50,719 nucleotides of DNA from Synechococcus sp. UW140 (GTDB lineage Bacteria > Cyanobacteriota > Cyanobacteriia > PCC-6307 > Cyanobiaceae), in assembly GCA_945875915.1 (NCBI GenBank), contig CAMCMT010000017.1, positions 1 through 50,719 of the forward strand, in the 5' to 3' direction. Shown one piece after another: positions 18,423-27,108 of this stretch. Made by a program: the position numbers and the translations under genes. Positions within the stretch are counted from its first letter, which is position 1; each line of letters begins with the position of its first letter. The notes beneath the pieces are model-generated. The model was not told the origin of the DNA and ran no database searches. It saw only the letters and a list, made by a program, of their open reading frames with translations.

Positions 18423-18436
18423 CCCGTGATCACGGG
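18423..18436. other. Perfect 14-base palindrome between convergent genes
   Basis: CCCGTGATCACGGG lies between the convergent stops at 18409 and 18485. It could fold as a short hairpin, but no T-run follows on either strand, so a terminator role is weak. Confidence 0.35.
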
Positions 18437-18484
18437 GGCCTCAAAAGCGGCCCTTGATTCCGCGTGCCTAAGCCCTGGATGCCA

Positions 18485-19354
18485 TCAGGCGTTGCCGAAG
18501 GCCACCTGGCAGGCAGCGTTGAGCAGTTGGGCTTCGGCGGCGCTGGCCGGATCGGCCCCATTCAGCAGGCCGGCGTTGCAATCCGCCGTGAGCTGGTAGG
18601 TGCTGCCATTGGCACTCACCGCGAAATTAATCGTCGAGCTGCCGCTGGGTTGGACGCTGCCATAGAGGAGTTGGTAGTCGCTCTCTGGGACCACGATGTA
18701 GGTGGTTTGCGCAGCGATTGAGGCATTAACGGCGTTGTTAATGGCGGCGGCGGTGGCCAGGCTGCCAATGCCCCACACCGCAGCCCGGGCGCCCCACCAG
18801 CCCCAGGGTGGTGAGCCCCAACCGCCGTACCAGCCTGTATTCCAGGGCCGGGCGACGCCCCAACCGGGCCGGGCCCAGCCGGGGTGGACATTGACGTTGT
18901 TGATGTTGACCGTGGTGGTCCAGTTGCGGTTGACCGGCCGGTTGGCGTAGCGGTTGCCCGTGCCGTAGCCCGGTCGGGCCGCGGGGATGGTGCCGGGGCG
19001 ATTGGCGCCGATGCCCGCGCCATTGGCGGGAAATTGGCCAGGGCTGGGCCGGCCCGTTGGGTTAAAGCCGTTGCCGCCAAAGCCACCCGGGCTGGCGCTG
19101 GGCCGATCGAGTGAGGGCCTGGCCTGGGGACTGTTGACCCGGTTACTCCAGCCGCCCGTGGGCCGGCTGGAGCCGCGATCGAAGCCACCACCGGCCTGCT
19201 GGAAGCCCGTCTGGGCACGGCCAGCACTGGCCCCGCCCCGGCCGCCGCCGCCACCGCGGGCCTGGGCCGGCTGGTCTGCCCCAGCCCCCAGCCCCATCGG
19301 CAAGCCCGCCAGGGCGGCCAGGACCACCCCCGTCCATGCGCGTGTCGTGGTCAT
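18485..19354 (-). CDS. Exported Gly/Asn/Trp-rich protein, paralogue of the protein at 37.9-39.0 kb
   Basis: The 289-residue protein has a signal peptide (MTTTRAWTGVVLAALAGLPM, cut probably near AQA), a Gly/Arg/Pro/Asn-rich low-complexity middle, a Trp/Gly-rich patch (WYGGWGSPPWGWWG) and an ordered C-terminal domain of about 90 residues containing VVPESDYQLLYGSVQP and AQLLNAACQVAFG. The last domain recurs in the gene at 37,859. The ATG at 19354 overlaps the upstream gene's stop as ATGA, so the two exported proteins are made together. Function is unknown; an extracellular or envelope structural role is a guess from composition. Confidence 0.75.
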   Translation of the reverse strand: MTTTRAWTGVVLAALAGLPMGLGAGADQPAQARGGGGGRGGASAGRAQTGFQQAGGGFDRGSSRPTGGWSNRVNSPQARPSLDRPSASPGGFGGNGFNPTGRPSPGQFPANGAGIGANRPGTIPAARPGYGTGNRYANRPVNRNWTTTVNINNVNVHPGWARPGWGVARPWNTGWYGGWGSPPWGWWGARAAVWGIGSLATAAAINNAVNASIAAQTTYIVVPESDYQLLYGSVQPSGSSTINFAVSANGSTYQLTADCNAGLLNGADPASAAEAQLLNAACQVAFGNA

Positions 19355-19899
19355 GGCTTGCTCGCGCTGCAGCCGGCGTCGTAGCAGCTGGCATCGATGC
19401 GGCCATCGGCGCCGAAGTGGACCCGCACCAGATCCCGGCCCTCCGTGTTGCTGCTGTTGGCCTGGCGGACGCTGTTGAGGTAGTTGGGGTTCACCACACA
19501 GAGATCGCTGCCGTTGAAGCAAACGGTGTTGGTCGAGAAGCGGGCCGCGGCCCCCGTGAGGGAGACAAAGGCTTTGCTGGCCTGATCCCAGCGGGCCATG
19601 CGCACGGGCTTAGCCAGGATCCGCACCGTTTCCAGCCGGGGGGCCGTCCCGCTGGTGCCGCCGATCTGGTGGCGGTAGAGGGTGGCCCCACCCTCCCCAA
19701 TCGCATCCACCGAGCAGGGCACCGTCGCGGCCCCCTGGAGGCTGCAACGGGTGTCGAGCCGATAGAGCAGCTCCGCCTGGGCGGGCTTGGCCTGGCCCAG
19801 CAGGATGCCGCCGCAGAGCAGGGCTAGGCCCCAGCCCCAGCCCTGGGGCGTGCGCTGGACCTGGCTTGGAGGACAGGCGGATCGACAGGGATGGGCCAT
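19351..19899 (-). CDS. Exported cysteine-containing protein of unknown function
   Basis: The 182-residue product has a signal peptide ending in KPAQA before ELLYRLDTRC. The mature part has six cysteines (TRCSL, VPCSV, TVCFN, DLCVV, SCYD, GCSAS), which suggests disulfide bonds in the periplasm or outside. The repeated pattern of short strands (VSLTGAAARFSTNTVC) suggests a small beta domain. Its stop codon overlaps the start of the next exported-protein gene (ATGA), so the pair is translationally coupled and probably works together. I do not recognise the family. Confidence 0.68.
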   Translation of the reverse strand: MAHPCRSACPPSQVQRTPQGWGWGLALLCGGILLGQAKPAQAELLYRLDTRCSLQGAATVPCSVDAIGEGGATLYRHQIGGTSGTAPRLETVRILAKPVRMARWDQASKAFVSLTGAAARFSTNTVCFNGSDLCVVNPNYLNSVRQANSSNTEGRDLVRVHFGADGRIDASCYDAGCSASKP

Positions 19900-20140
19900 G
19901 GCGTTGGGCTTGACGAGGGTGGGTGGGATGCAGTTGGGCTGGGCTCTGGGCCGGGTTCGTTGAGCTGGCTAGGGGAGCCCTGGCGGGCCTGCAGAGCCAA
20001 CTTTGGCCAGGGGCTTTCGTAGCAATCAATCGTGACACCAATCGACAGATTGGCCGGGGCCCAGTGTCCGTGGAAAACCGCCCGCCAGGAGCGGGCCGGC
20101 ATTTGTAACTTGATGTAAAGCTTTCTGTCTCCCTGCCTTC

Positions 20141-20329
20141 ATGTCCCCCTCTTTCTCCCTGGGTCGCCAGTTCGCCATCGAGGCCCACTCCCGGGCCATC
20201 GATTCCTGCGCCGACCTCGAGGAGCTGCGCCAGGTTGCCAAGTCGTTGCTTCACGCCTGGCAACTGCAGGCCTGCTTCAGTGAGGACTACGCAGCCCAGT
20301 TGATGGTGTTCCAGCGCAGAGGCTTCTGA
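20141..20329 (+). CDS. Small alpha-helical protein, distantly NblA-like
   Basis: The 62-residue product is nearly all helix (SLGRQFAIEAHSRAIDSC, then LEELRQVAKSLLHAWQLQ). The spacing of the first helix, QF-I-A, and the total length recall NblA, the small adaptor that brings phycobilisomes to the Clp protease, but the likeness is weak and no NblA-specific C-terminus is evident. Small proteins of this kind are common in picocyanobacteria. The ATG at 20141 is the only good start. clpC, the chaperone with which NblA acts, is 9 kb away in this window. The gene is divergent from the exported-protein pair. Confidence 0.6.
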   Translation: MSPSFSLGRQFAIEAHSRAIDSCADLEELRQVAKSLLHAWQLQACFSEDYAAQLMVFQRRGF

Positions 20330-20404
20330 GGCGGTTGGTTGAGGAGCTGATGCTGCGTTGTCAAGGCTTGCTAGTGGCCCCCACCAGCTTTGGGCAAATT
20401 TTGC

Positions 20405-21457
20405 TCAACAACAGGCGGCTTGCCCTGGGGCCTTATCACCAGAAGCGGAAGCAAATGGCAGGCTTTCGCCACAGCCGGGGAACAGGCCGTAGTGGTGGCT
20501 GAAATCGCCAACTCCGATGAAGTGGTCCGCAAAACGGCTTTCCGTGAGCATGCGGTAGGTGTTGCCGCAAACCGGAAAACAACGGCCCGTTTCGATGGCA
20601 TGGTGGCCATCGAGATCGAAGTGGTTGGGGTAATGGGGAATCGTGCCTTGATAGATCACCGCCTGGCCATGGTCTTCGCAGGCATCCTCCAGGCCATCAA
20701 GATTGAAGAGGCGATAGGTGGCTGAAAAGAAGCGGGTGTCGCCCAACAAGTCCTGGATCCGCGGATCTGAGAAGGTGATCGGTCGGTCGTCCACGAGGCG
20801 GGGATCGGCAAACCCGGCGGCCCGGGCCAGCCGCAGAAAGTCTTTCCAATAGAGCGCACCGCCCAGGCATTCTCCATACAGCACCGGGTCGCTGCGCAGC
20901 GCAGCCGGCAGGCGCCGATCGGCATAAACATCGGCGAAGTAGAACTCGCCGCCTGGTTTGAGCAGGCGCTTGACCCCCCGCAGCACGGCCCCCTTGTCGG
21001 TGGCGAGGTTCAGCACGCAGTTGGACACGATCACATCAAACTGGCCCGCTTCCAGCGGCAGGGCGTCTAGCTGTTCGATGGTTCCCTCCAGGAAGGAGAC
21101 ATTGGCGTACCCAAACAGCTCGGCGTGATGGGGCGCATACTCCCGGGCAATCGTCAGTTGTTCCCGGGTCATGTCAACCCCCACCACCTGGCCGCTGGCT
21201 CCCACCAGTTGGGAGAGCAGATAGGCGTCCCGCCCCGTTCCGCAGCCCAGATCGAGAACCCGACAGCCTTCCAAAAGGGGCGGGCAGACCAGGCCGCAGC
21301 CGTAATAGCGGTTGGTGACCTCGGGATGGATGCGGCCGAGCAGGGGCTTCAACCAGGCGGGCAGGGCCTCGGCATCACAGCAGGCGTTGGTTTTGAGGTC
21401 GGCGCTGCCGCCCAGCTCCTGGCCGTAATAGGCCTGCACGGCGGCGTGGGTGGGCAT
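20405..21457 (-). CDS. arsM: Arsenite S-adenosylmethionine methyltransferase
   Basis: ArsM methylates As(III) stepwise with SAM and thiols. The 350-residue protein has the SAM loop VLDLGCGTGRDAYLLS and the four cysteines of characterised ArsM enzymes: one of the pair at 26-27 (TNACC), C54 (YYGCG), C147 (SNCVLNL) and C197 (YGECLGGALY). The 50-residue spacing between the last two equals that in algal ArsM. A terminal AACC is present, as in several family members. The ATG at 21457 gives the usual start. No other ars gene is visible, so the gene seems to be a stand-alone copy. It lies 64 bases downstream of the long overlapping run. Confidence 0.92.
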   Translation of the reverse strand: MPTHAAVQAYYGQELGGSADLKTNACCDAEALPAWLKPLLGRIHPEVTNRYYGCGLVCPPLLEGCRVLDLGCGTGRDAYLLSQLVGASGQVVGVDMTREQLTIAREYAPHHAELFGYANVSFLEGTIEQLDALPLEAGQFDVIVSNCVLNLATDKGAVLRGVKRLLKPGGEFYFADVYADRRLPAALRSDPVLYGECLGGALYWKDFLRLARAAGFADPRLVDDRPITFSDPRIQDLLGDTRFFSATYRLFNLDGLEDACEDHGQAVIYQGTIPHYPNHFDLDGHHAIETGRCFPVCGNTYRMLTESRFADHFIGVGDFSHHYGLFPGCGESLPFASASGDKAPGQAACC

Positions 21458-21521
21458 GGCGGCGGCGAATTGATGGACGTCTGGGCCCAGCAAAGCCCAT
21501 CGACGGTTTCAGTCCAGGCGT

Positions 21522-22079
21522 TCAGCCCAGCCCTTGGGTGGGATCCAGCCCGATTCCGAGGCGCCGGGCGCTGCGGCGGAGCCCCCCTGCGCAGGAGCCT
21601 TCCATCAGCAGGCCGGCCCCACCCCAGAGCAGCCGGGGAGCCAGGTCGCCGGCGCCGCCCTCCAGGGGCCTCAACGGCTCGAAGCCCAGTTGGCTGAAGT
21701 AGCGCACCAGGCGGCGGTGTTGGGTCTCCTCATCTCGGATGGCGAGCAGCCGGGCCCGGCGGCAGGGGGTGGCCTCGAGGGCCCAGGCAAAGGTGGCAGC
21801 CCAGATCAGGGCGCCGACGCCGGCGGTGTCTTCGCCCTGTACCCGCATCGTGTCGAGCCGCAGGCCTGCCGCCAGGGGCAGGGCCCAGCCCTTGAGCTCC
21901 CCCAGTAACAGCAGGCCCTGGGACTGGCGCCGGGCCACCCCCACCCTCAGGCTCCAGGCCACCCCCAGGGGGCGCCCCACCTGGAGGCGCAACAGCAGGC
22001 CGCGGCGCCGGGCCTCCGCCTCGAGCGCGGCCAGGCTTGGTCGCCCCTGGGCTGGGGGCTGGGCCGCAGCAGCGCTCAC
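21522..22079 (-). CDS. Probable GNAT-like acetyltransferase, cyanobacterial conserved protein
   Basis: The 185-residue product starts at a GTG that overlaps the upstream stop codon as GTGA. The pattern of a central strand (DTMRVQG), an ALIWAATFAWALE helix, then RARLLAIRDEETQHRRLVRYFSQLGFEPLRPL is typical of GNAT folds, where the last piece covers the acetyl-CoA-binding helix and the final strand. I cannot name a substrate. The protein is Arg/Leu/Gly-rich like its neighbours. It is the last gene of the overlapping series, before arsM. Confidence 0.6.
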   Translation of the reverse strand: MSAAAAQPPAQGRPSLAALEAEARRRGLLLRLQVGRPLGVAWSLRVGVARRQSQGLLLLGELKGWALPLAAGLRLDTMRVQGEDTAGVGALIWAATFAWALEATPCRRARLLAIRDEETQHRRLVRYFSQLGFEPLRPLEGGAGDLAPRLLWGGAGLLMEGSCAGGLRRSARRLGIGLDPTQGLG

Positions 22080-23230
22080 GGCTGATCAGGATCGGCGGCC
22101 CGCACCGCCGCCAGGGGCAGGGGGCCATAGAGGTGGGGAAACCGTTCAGCGCCCGCTTCAAGCTGCGATCCGGCCGGCTCGGCCCGCACGGCCACTCCGG
22201 CCTGCTCCAGCCGGCCTGGATCGATCGTGAGCAGCACCACGGGGCCGGCATCGCCATAGAAGCGGGCATAGGTGGCGGCCAGTTGGTGGGCGTAGCTGGC
22301 ATGGATGAACCCCACCTGCTCCAGCCCCAGCCCCCGGGTGGAACGGGCATAAACCCCCGCGGCCCTGGCCTGGCGCCACTCCTCCGCCAGGGCCAGGTGG
22401 TAAAGCCAGCGGGGCGATCGCCAGGTTTGGCGCTGGCCCCAGGGGGGCTCCATCACGGCGGTGAGCTCGGCGGAGGCCTCAAAGCGCCCTAGCCAGTTCT
22501 GCAGGGCGGCCAGGTTGGGTTCGGCGTCAAAGCCGGCCGGATCGGCCCGGCGGAATTGGCGCACAAAGGGCAGCAGGGCCCAGTCGGCCAGGGAAGGGCA
22601 CTGGCCAAGCAGCCAACCACCTTGATGGAGGCGTTGGTTCCAGCGGTGCAGGATCGTCAGGGCGGCGGCGCGATGGCCCTGGTGATCGTTAGCGGGATTG
22701 GCAGGGGAATCGCCTGCCTGAAAGCGATCCGGGTATTTGAAACGATCAAGGTGCTGTTTGAAGGGACCGTCGTTTTCGGCGACCAAGGCGGCGATCTCAG
22801 CCCGGTTGGCCTGGGCGGTGGGGCTGGCGCCCAGGCGTAACCAGTCGCCCGGGTCGTGGCGCGTCAGGGCCCAGGTCATCAGGGACAAGCTTTGGTCAAT
22901 CACCCGCTGGGCGGAACCACGGGTGCCCGGGTTTGGGCCCGTCTCGCTGCCTGGATCCAGGGCCGGCTTGGTGCAGGCCCGCGGGGGGACCACCAACACG
23001 GGCACGGTCCCCTTGGGAGATGCCAGCAGCAGTTCGGGTGGCTTGCAGGCCAGGCTCACCTCCCGCACCCACAGATCGCGCTCCGGCACTAGCCCTGCTG
23101 CCGCCAGGGCCAGACGGGCCCGCATCGCATAGGGGCAGCGGCGGAAGCTGTAGAGCACCGGCAAGCCAGCCGCTTGGGCTGGCACCAAGACTGGGGCCGT
23201 CGGGCCCGCCCCGCCCTGATTAGGGGCCAT
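22076..23230 (-). CDS. Glutathione S-transferase-like protein fused to a DUF952 domain
   Basis: The 384-residue protein has two parts. Residues about 20-245 are a GST: thioredoxin-fold N-terminus with YSFRRCPYAMRARLAL, then a helical domain ending with WLLGQCPSLADWALLPFV. Residues about 270-384 look like DUF952: IYHLALAEEW-like start (WLYHLALAEEWRQA), then GFIHASYAHQLAATYARFYG and RFPHLYGPLPLAAV. The gene overlaps trhO by 11 bases and the next gene by four, so it is translated from a tightly coupled mRNA. The catalytic role of the fusion is unknown. I see no frame change at the junction, so it is a true fusion. Confidence 0.82.
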   Translation of the reverse strand: MAPNQGGAGPTAPVLVPAQAAGLPVLYSFRRCPYAMRARLALAAAGLVPERDLWVREVSLACKPPELLLASPKGTVPVLVVPPRACTKPALDPGSETGPNPGTRGSAQRVIDQSLSLMTWALTRHDPGDWLRLGASPTAQANRAEIAALVAENDGPFKQHLDRFKYPDRFQAGDSPANPANDHQGHRAAALTILHRWNQRLHQGGWLLGQCPSLADWALLPFVRQFRRADPAGFDAEPNLAALQNWLGRFEASAELTAVMEPPWGQRQTWRSPRWLYHLALAEEWRQARAAGVYARSTRGLGLEQVGFIHASYAHQLAATYARFYGDAGPVVLLTIDPGRLEQAGVAVRAEPAGSQLEAGAERFPHLYGPLPLAAVRAADPDQP

Positions 23231-24212
23231 CGGTTGCTGGGGGGCTGGGGCCCACGCCGATGTGGCCCTGGCCCCGGGCGGCGGCCAGGGCGATCTGACG
23301 CTGGCGTTCGCTGAAACGGCGACGATCCCTTTCGCTGAAGCGGCTGAGGCAATGGCGGCAACTCACCCCCTCCACGTAGCTCTCCAGCTCGCAATCGACG
23401 GGTGAGAGCGGCAGGCCGCAGGCATGGCAGAGCCGGTAGCGGCCTGGCTGAAGCTGGTGGTTGACGCTCACCCGCTGGTCAAACACGAAACATTCGCCCT
23501 GCCAGCGGCTGCCGGCCTCGGGCACGTCTTCTAGGTATTGCAGGATCCCCCCCTGCAGGTGGTGAACCCCCTCAAAGCCCTGCTGCAGCAGGTAGGCGGT
23601 GGCCTTCTCGCAGCGGATGCCGCCGGTGCAGAACAGGGCCAGGGCCTGGGGCTGGCGTTCCGCCACCAGGGGCCGCAGGTGCTGCTCCACCCAAGCTGGG
23701 AAGTCCCGAAACGTCTCGGTGCCCGGATCTAGGGCCCCCTCGAAGCTGCCCACCGCCACTTCGTAGGTGTTGCGGGTGTCGATCACCAGGGTGCCCGGAT
23801 CGGTGATTAGTCGGTCCCAGTCCTCGGGCTTCACGTAGGTGCCCACCGGGGAGCCTTCGGCCTGGTGGCCAGGGGCTGGGCCCGCCATCGGATTCACCGT
23901 GGGGCAGCCCATGGTGACGATCTCGCGCTTCAGCCGCACCTTGAGCCGATGGAAGGCCTGCTCGGGCGCCCAGCTCAACTTGGCGGTGAGCCCCTCCAGG
24001 CCAGGCCGGCGCTGTAGCAGGGAGAGCAGGTCCTGCACCGCCGTCTCCGGTCCGCACACCGTGCCGTTTACCCCCTCGTCGGCGAGCAGCACCGTGCCAA
24101 ACACCTGGCCCCCCTGGGCTTCGGCCAGCAACTCGCCCCGCAGCTCAGCCAGGTCCTCCATCGGGGCAAAGGCGTAAAAAGCCGCCACCTGCAGGGCCCC
24201 AGCAGGCGCCAT
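23220..24212 (-). CDS. trhO: tRNA uridine(34) hydroxylase TrhO (rhodanese family)
   Basis: TrhO (YceA) hydroxylates U34 of certain tRNAs using molecular oxygen. The 330-residue protein has an N-terminal ferredoxin-like part, a rhodanese domain with LVIDTRNTYEVAVGSFEGA, and the active-site loop FCTGGIRCEKA (catalytic Cys). The C-terminal part has the family's CHACGLPLSP and VSCRHC pairs, possibly metal binding. Its ATG at 24212 overlaps the bioB stop as TGATG. Its stop lies within the next gene's start region. Confidence 0.92.
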   Translation of the reverse strand: MAPAGALQVAAFYAFAPMEDLAELRGELLAEAQGGQVFGTVLLADEGVNGTVCGPETAVQDLLSLLQRRPGLEGLTAKLSWAPEQAFHRLKVRLKREIVTMGCPTVNPMAGPAPGHQAEGSPVGTYVKPEDWDRLITDPGTLVIDTRNTYEVAVGSFEGALDPGTETFRDFPAWVEQHLRPLVAERQPQALALFCTGGIRCEKATAYLLQQGFEGVHHLQGGILQYLEDVPEAGSRWQGECFVFDQRVSVNHQLQPGRYRLCHACGLPLSPVDCELESYVEGVSCRHCLSRFSERDRRRFSERQRQIALAAARGQGHIGVGPSPPATDGP

Positions 24213-25342
24213 CAGGACTCCAGGGCGTCCCAGGGGACGACGCCGGCAGCGGCCAGTAGCTCCTGGTCTTCTGTCACGGCGGGGTTAGCGGTAGTTAGCA
24301 GGGTGTCGCCGTAGAAGATCGAATCGGCCCCAGCCAGCAGGCAGAGCAGCTGGCCTTCGCGGCCGAGGGCCTCCCGGCCGGCGCTGAGCCGCACCCGGCT
24401 GAAGGGCATCAGGATTCGGGCCACGGCCACCATCCGCACCATCTCGAGGGGATCCACGGGCGCCTGCTTCTCCAGGGGGGTGCCTTCCACCGCCACCAGG
24501 GCGTTGATCGGCACGCTTTCCGGGTGGGGATTGAGGCCGGCGAGCACGGCCAGCAGGGAAGCCCGATCCCGCCCGGATTCGCCTAGGCCGATGATGCCGC
24601 CGCAGCAGAGGCCGATGCCGGCGCCCCGCACCCGGGCCAGGGTTTCGAGCCGTTCCTGGAAGGTGCGGGTGCTGATGATCTGGTCGTAGTGCTCGGGGCT
24701 GGTGTCGAGGTTGTGGTTGTAGGCGGTGAGGCCGGCCTCCGCCAGGCGCTGGGCCTGGGGGTCGCTGAGCATGCCGGCGGTAACGCAGGCCTCGAGCCCC
24801 AGCTCCCGCACGCCCCGCACCATCTCGAGCATGGCCTCGAATGGGGCTCCGTCGCGGATTTCGCGCCAGGCCCAGCCCATGCAGAAGCGCTGGGCGCCGG
24901 CCGCTTTGGCGGCCCGGGCCCGTTCCAGCACAGGCGCTACCTCCAGGTTGGGGCGGCCGTTGAGGTCGCTGCTGTTGTGCAGGGACTGGGGGCAGTAGGC
25001 GCAGTCCTCTTCGCAGCCGCCGGTTTTAACGCTGAGCAGGGAGGCGAGTTGCACCCGGTAGCCGGGATTGGCCTGGCGATGCACCGCCTGGGCGCGCCAG
25101 AGCAGGTCCACTAGGGGCAGGCCCAGCAGGGCTTCGATCTCGGCCACGCTCCAGTCGTGGCGCAGCCCGACCCCGTGGCCCAGGCCGGGAGCCATCTCCA
25201 GGCCGGGACCCATCTCCAGGCCTGGCTCGGCGCCGGCTAGGGGGAAGGTCTGGACCAGGGCCTGGCCTGGATCCTGGGTGGTCGGCGCAGCGGGGGAGAG
25301 GGTCAAGGGCCCGGTGTCAGGGGGTGGGGGAGTGGACGCCAC
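24212..25342 (-). CDS. bioB: Biotin synthase
   Basis: BioB is the radical-SAM enzyme that inserts sulfur into dethiobiotin. The radical-SAM cluster motif [10 protein letters not shown] and the substrate-binding [11 protein letters not shown] and [10 protein letters not shown] are clear. The open frame starts at an ATG (25342) inside the uppS 3' end, giving a long Pro/Gly-rich extension with an internal repeat; starts within that extension (Met44 or Met50) would also work. Other bio genes are not in the window. The gene overlaps uppS upstream and trhO downstream. Confidence 0.95.
   Translation of the reverse strand: MASTPPPPDTGPLTLSPAAPTTQDPGQALVQTFPLAGAEPGLEMGPGLEMAPGLGHGVGLRHDWSVAEIEALLGLPLVDLLWRAQAVHRQANPGYRVQLASLLSVKTGGCEEDCAYCPQSLHNSSDLNGRPNLEVAPVLERARAAKAAGAQRFCMGWAWREIRDGAPFEAMLEMVRGVRELGLEACVTAGMLSDPQAQRLAEAGLTAYNHNLDTSPEHYDQIISTRTFQERLETLARVRGAGIGLCCGGIIGLGESGRDRASLLAVLAGLNPHPESVPINALVAVEGTPLEKQAPVDPLEMVRMVAVARILMPFSRVRLSAGREALGREGQLLCLLAGADSIFYGDTLLTTANPAVTEDQELLAAAGVVPWDALES
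25183..25218 (-). repeat. 18-base direct repeat in the bioB N-terminal extension
   Basis: Two adjacent 18-base units differ at a single position and encode consecutive LEM-type hexapeptides ([14 protein letters not shown]). A partial third unit follows. The repeat is in frame. Confidence 0.75.
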
Positions 25343-26111
25343 CGAAGCGGCGTTGGCGGCTCTGGTAGTCGAGCAGGGCCTGGGTTAGGGCCGCTTCGTT
25401 GAAGTCGGGCCAGAGCACATCGGTGATGTGGAGCTCGGCGTAGGCCAGTTGCCAGAGCAGGAAGTTACTGATCCGGTGTTCGCCGCTGGTGCGGATCAGC
25501 AGGTCCGGATCCACCTCCCCGGCCGTGTGCAGTTCGGCGGCAAAGCTGTGTTCATCAATGGCGGCCGGATCGAGCTGGCCGGCGGCCACCTGCTCGGCTA
25601 GGCGCCGGGCGGCCAGCACCAATTCACGGCGGCCGCCGTAGTTCGTGCAGACGTTGAAATGGATGCCGGTGTTTTGGGCCGTGCGCGCGGTGGCATCGGC
25701 GATGCGGTGCTGCAAGCCCAAGGGGAGCTGCTGCAACTCCCCCAGGAAGCGGATCCGCACCTGCTCCCGTTCCAAGGCTTCCAGCTCCCGGGCCAGCACC
25801 CGCTCAAATAGGGCCATTAAGAAGCTCACTTCCTCCCCGGGCCGGCTCCAGTTCTCAGTCGAAAAGGCGTAGGCGGTGAGGGCACCGATGCCCCAGTCGC
25901 TGCAGAGGCGCAGGGTGCGTTTCAGGGCTTCGACCCCCTCGCGATGGCCCATTACCCGCGGCAGGTTGCGCTGGCGAGCCCAGCGGCCGTTGCCATCCAT
26001 GATTACGGCCACGTGGGCCGGCAGGCGGGCGGGATCAAGGGATTCAGGCAGGGTCTGGACCAACGGACGGCTCGCCTGGGGGGTCTCCGTGGTCGCCAGG
26101 GAGCGACTCAT
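25317..26111 (-). CDS. uppS: Isoprenyl diphosphate synthase (undecaprenyl-PP synthase type)
   Basis: UppS makes the polyprenyl carrier for peptidoglycan and other envelope polymers by adding isopentenyl units in cis. The 264-residue protein has the pyrophosphate-binding loop [16 protein letters not shown], then [25 protein letters not shown] and the C-terminal [19 protein letters not shown]. Its start overlaps the cdaA stop as ATGA and its end overlaps the long bioB frame, so it is part of a coupled run. Prenyl chain length cannot be told from sequence. Confidence 0.95.
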   Translation of the reverse strand: MSRSLATTETPQASRPLVQTLPESLDPARLPAHVAVIMDGNGRWARQRNLPRVMGHREGVEALKRTLRLCSDWGIGALTAYAFSTENWSRPGEEVSFLMALFERVLARELEALEREQVRIRFLGELQQLPLGLQHRIADATARTAQNTGIHFNVCTNYGGRRELVLAARRLAEQVAAGQLDPAAIDEHSFAAELHTAGEVDPDLLIRTSGEHRISNFLLWQLAYAELHITDVLWPDFNEAALTQALLDYQSRQRRFGGVHSPTP

Positions 26112-27076
26112 GCGTGGGGGTCTGGGCCTTCCTTAGCCACGGTACGTCCTGTGCTGACAGGGGACTTGGGGCCATCCGCCGGGCTGGGTCCATTGCCGGA
26201 ACGGGCCGCGGCAGGGCCATGGGTGGGCGCAGGGACCTGGGCGGCCCGCCTGGCACTGGCTTGGGTGAGAGCTTTGGCCTGGGACTTAGCGGGTGCCTTG
26301 TTGCCGTGCTTGGCGGCGGACTGGGCCATGGCGTCGGCGAGCAGCTCCTGCAAGCGGCCGCTGGTGATCGGCCGCTCCAGCCGGCCCTGGCGGGCCAGGG
26401 ACAGGGTGCCCGTTTCTTCTGAAACCACGATGCAGAGGCAGCGATCGAAGCGCTCGGTGATCCCCAGGGCGGCCAGGTGGCGGGTGCCGAAGCGGTTGAG
26501 CCCCTGCCGCGAGATCGGCAGGATCACCCCGGCCGAGAGGATGCGGTTGCCTTTCACCAGCAGGGCGCCGTCGTGCAGAGGCGTATTGGCGGTGAACAGG
26601 TTCAAGATCAGGTCCACCGATAGCTGGGCATCGAGGGCGATGCCGGGATTGAGGAAGTCTTCTGGCCGCAGGTCACTGCCGAGGTCAAGCACGATTAGGC
26701 CGCCGCGCCGCAGCTGGGAGAGCTTCCCCGCCGCATCCGCCAGCACCGCCACGGCCCCGGAGGCCAGCTTGTCGGCTCCCTGGCTGCCAAACAGCACATC
26801 GAGGCGGCCGGTGCCGAGCAGCTCCATCAGCCGGCGCAGATCCCCCTGCCAGAGGATCGCTAGGGCCAGGCTGCAGGCCAACACAAGCGCATCCACCAGC
26901 TTGCTGGTGAGGGGCAGGTTGGCGTAGCGCTGCACAACCCAGGCCAGGGCCACCAGCAGCAGGTAGCCCCTTAGCAACCAGAGAGTGCGGGGTTCCTTAA
27001 CCCGGGCCAGGAGCACCAGGCCAAGGGCTGTCGCCAGCAGCAGATCGAGCAGCAGCCTCAGATCGACAAACCCCAA
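26108..27076 (-). CDS. cdaA: Diadenylate cyclase CdaA (c-di-AMP synthase)
   Basis: The 322-residue protein has three N-terminal membrane helices (about residues 7-95) and a DisA_N cyclase domain with the catalytic DGA ([13 protein letters not shown]) and the nucleotide-binding loop [13 protein letters not shown]. The second motif reads RHL where Gram-positive enzymes have RHR. A 60-residue Ala/Lys/Pro-rich tail follows. In bacteria c-di-AMP controls potassium and osmotic balance and affects the cell wall. It lies between lysA (32 bases upstream) and uppS (four-base overlap), both of which feed peptidoglycan synthesis. It lacks a visible cdaR/glmM neighbour. Confidence 0.92.
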   Translation of the reverse strand: MGFVDLRLLLDLLLATALGLVLLARVKEPRTLWLLRGYLLLVALAWVVQRYANLPLTSKLVDALVLACSLALAILWQGDLRRLMELLGTGRLDVLFGSQGADKLASGAVAVLADAAGKLSQLRRGGLIVLDLGSDLRPEDFLNPGIALDAQLSVDLILNLFTANTPLHDGALLVKGNRILSAGVILPISRQGLNRFGTRHLAALGITERFDRCLCIVVSEETGTLSLARQGRLERPITSGRLQELLADAMAQSAAKHGNKAPAKSQAKALTQASARRAAQVPAPTHGPAAARSGNGPSPADGPKSPVSTGRTVAKEGPDPHA

Positions 27077-27108
27077 CCCGATCCCCTCAGCAAACCACCG
27101 TAATGGGG

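Noticed and set aside
18423-18436. Palindrome between convergent genes as a terminator
   Set aside because: There is no T-run on either strand; it is reported only as a hairpin of unknown role.
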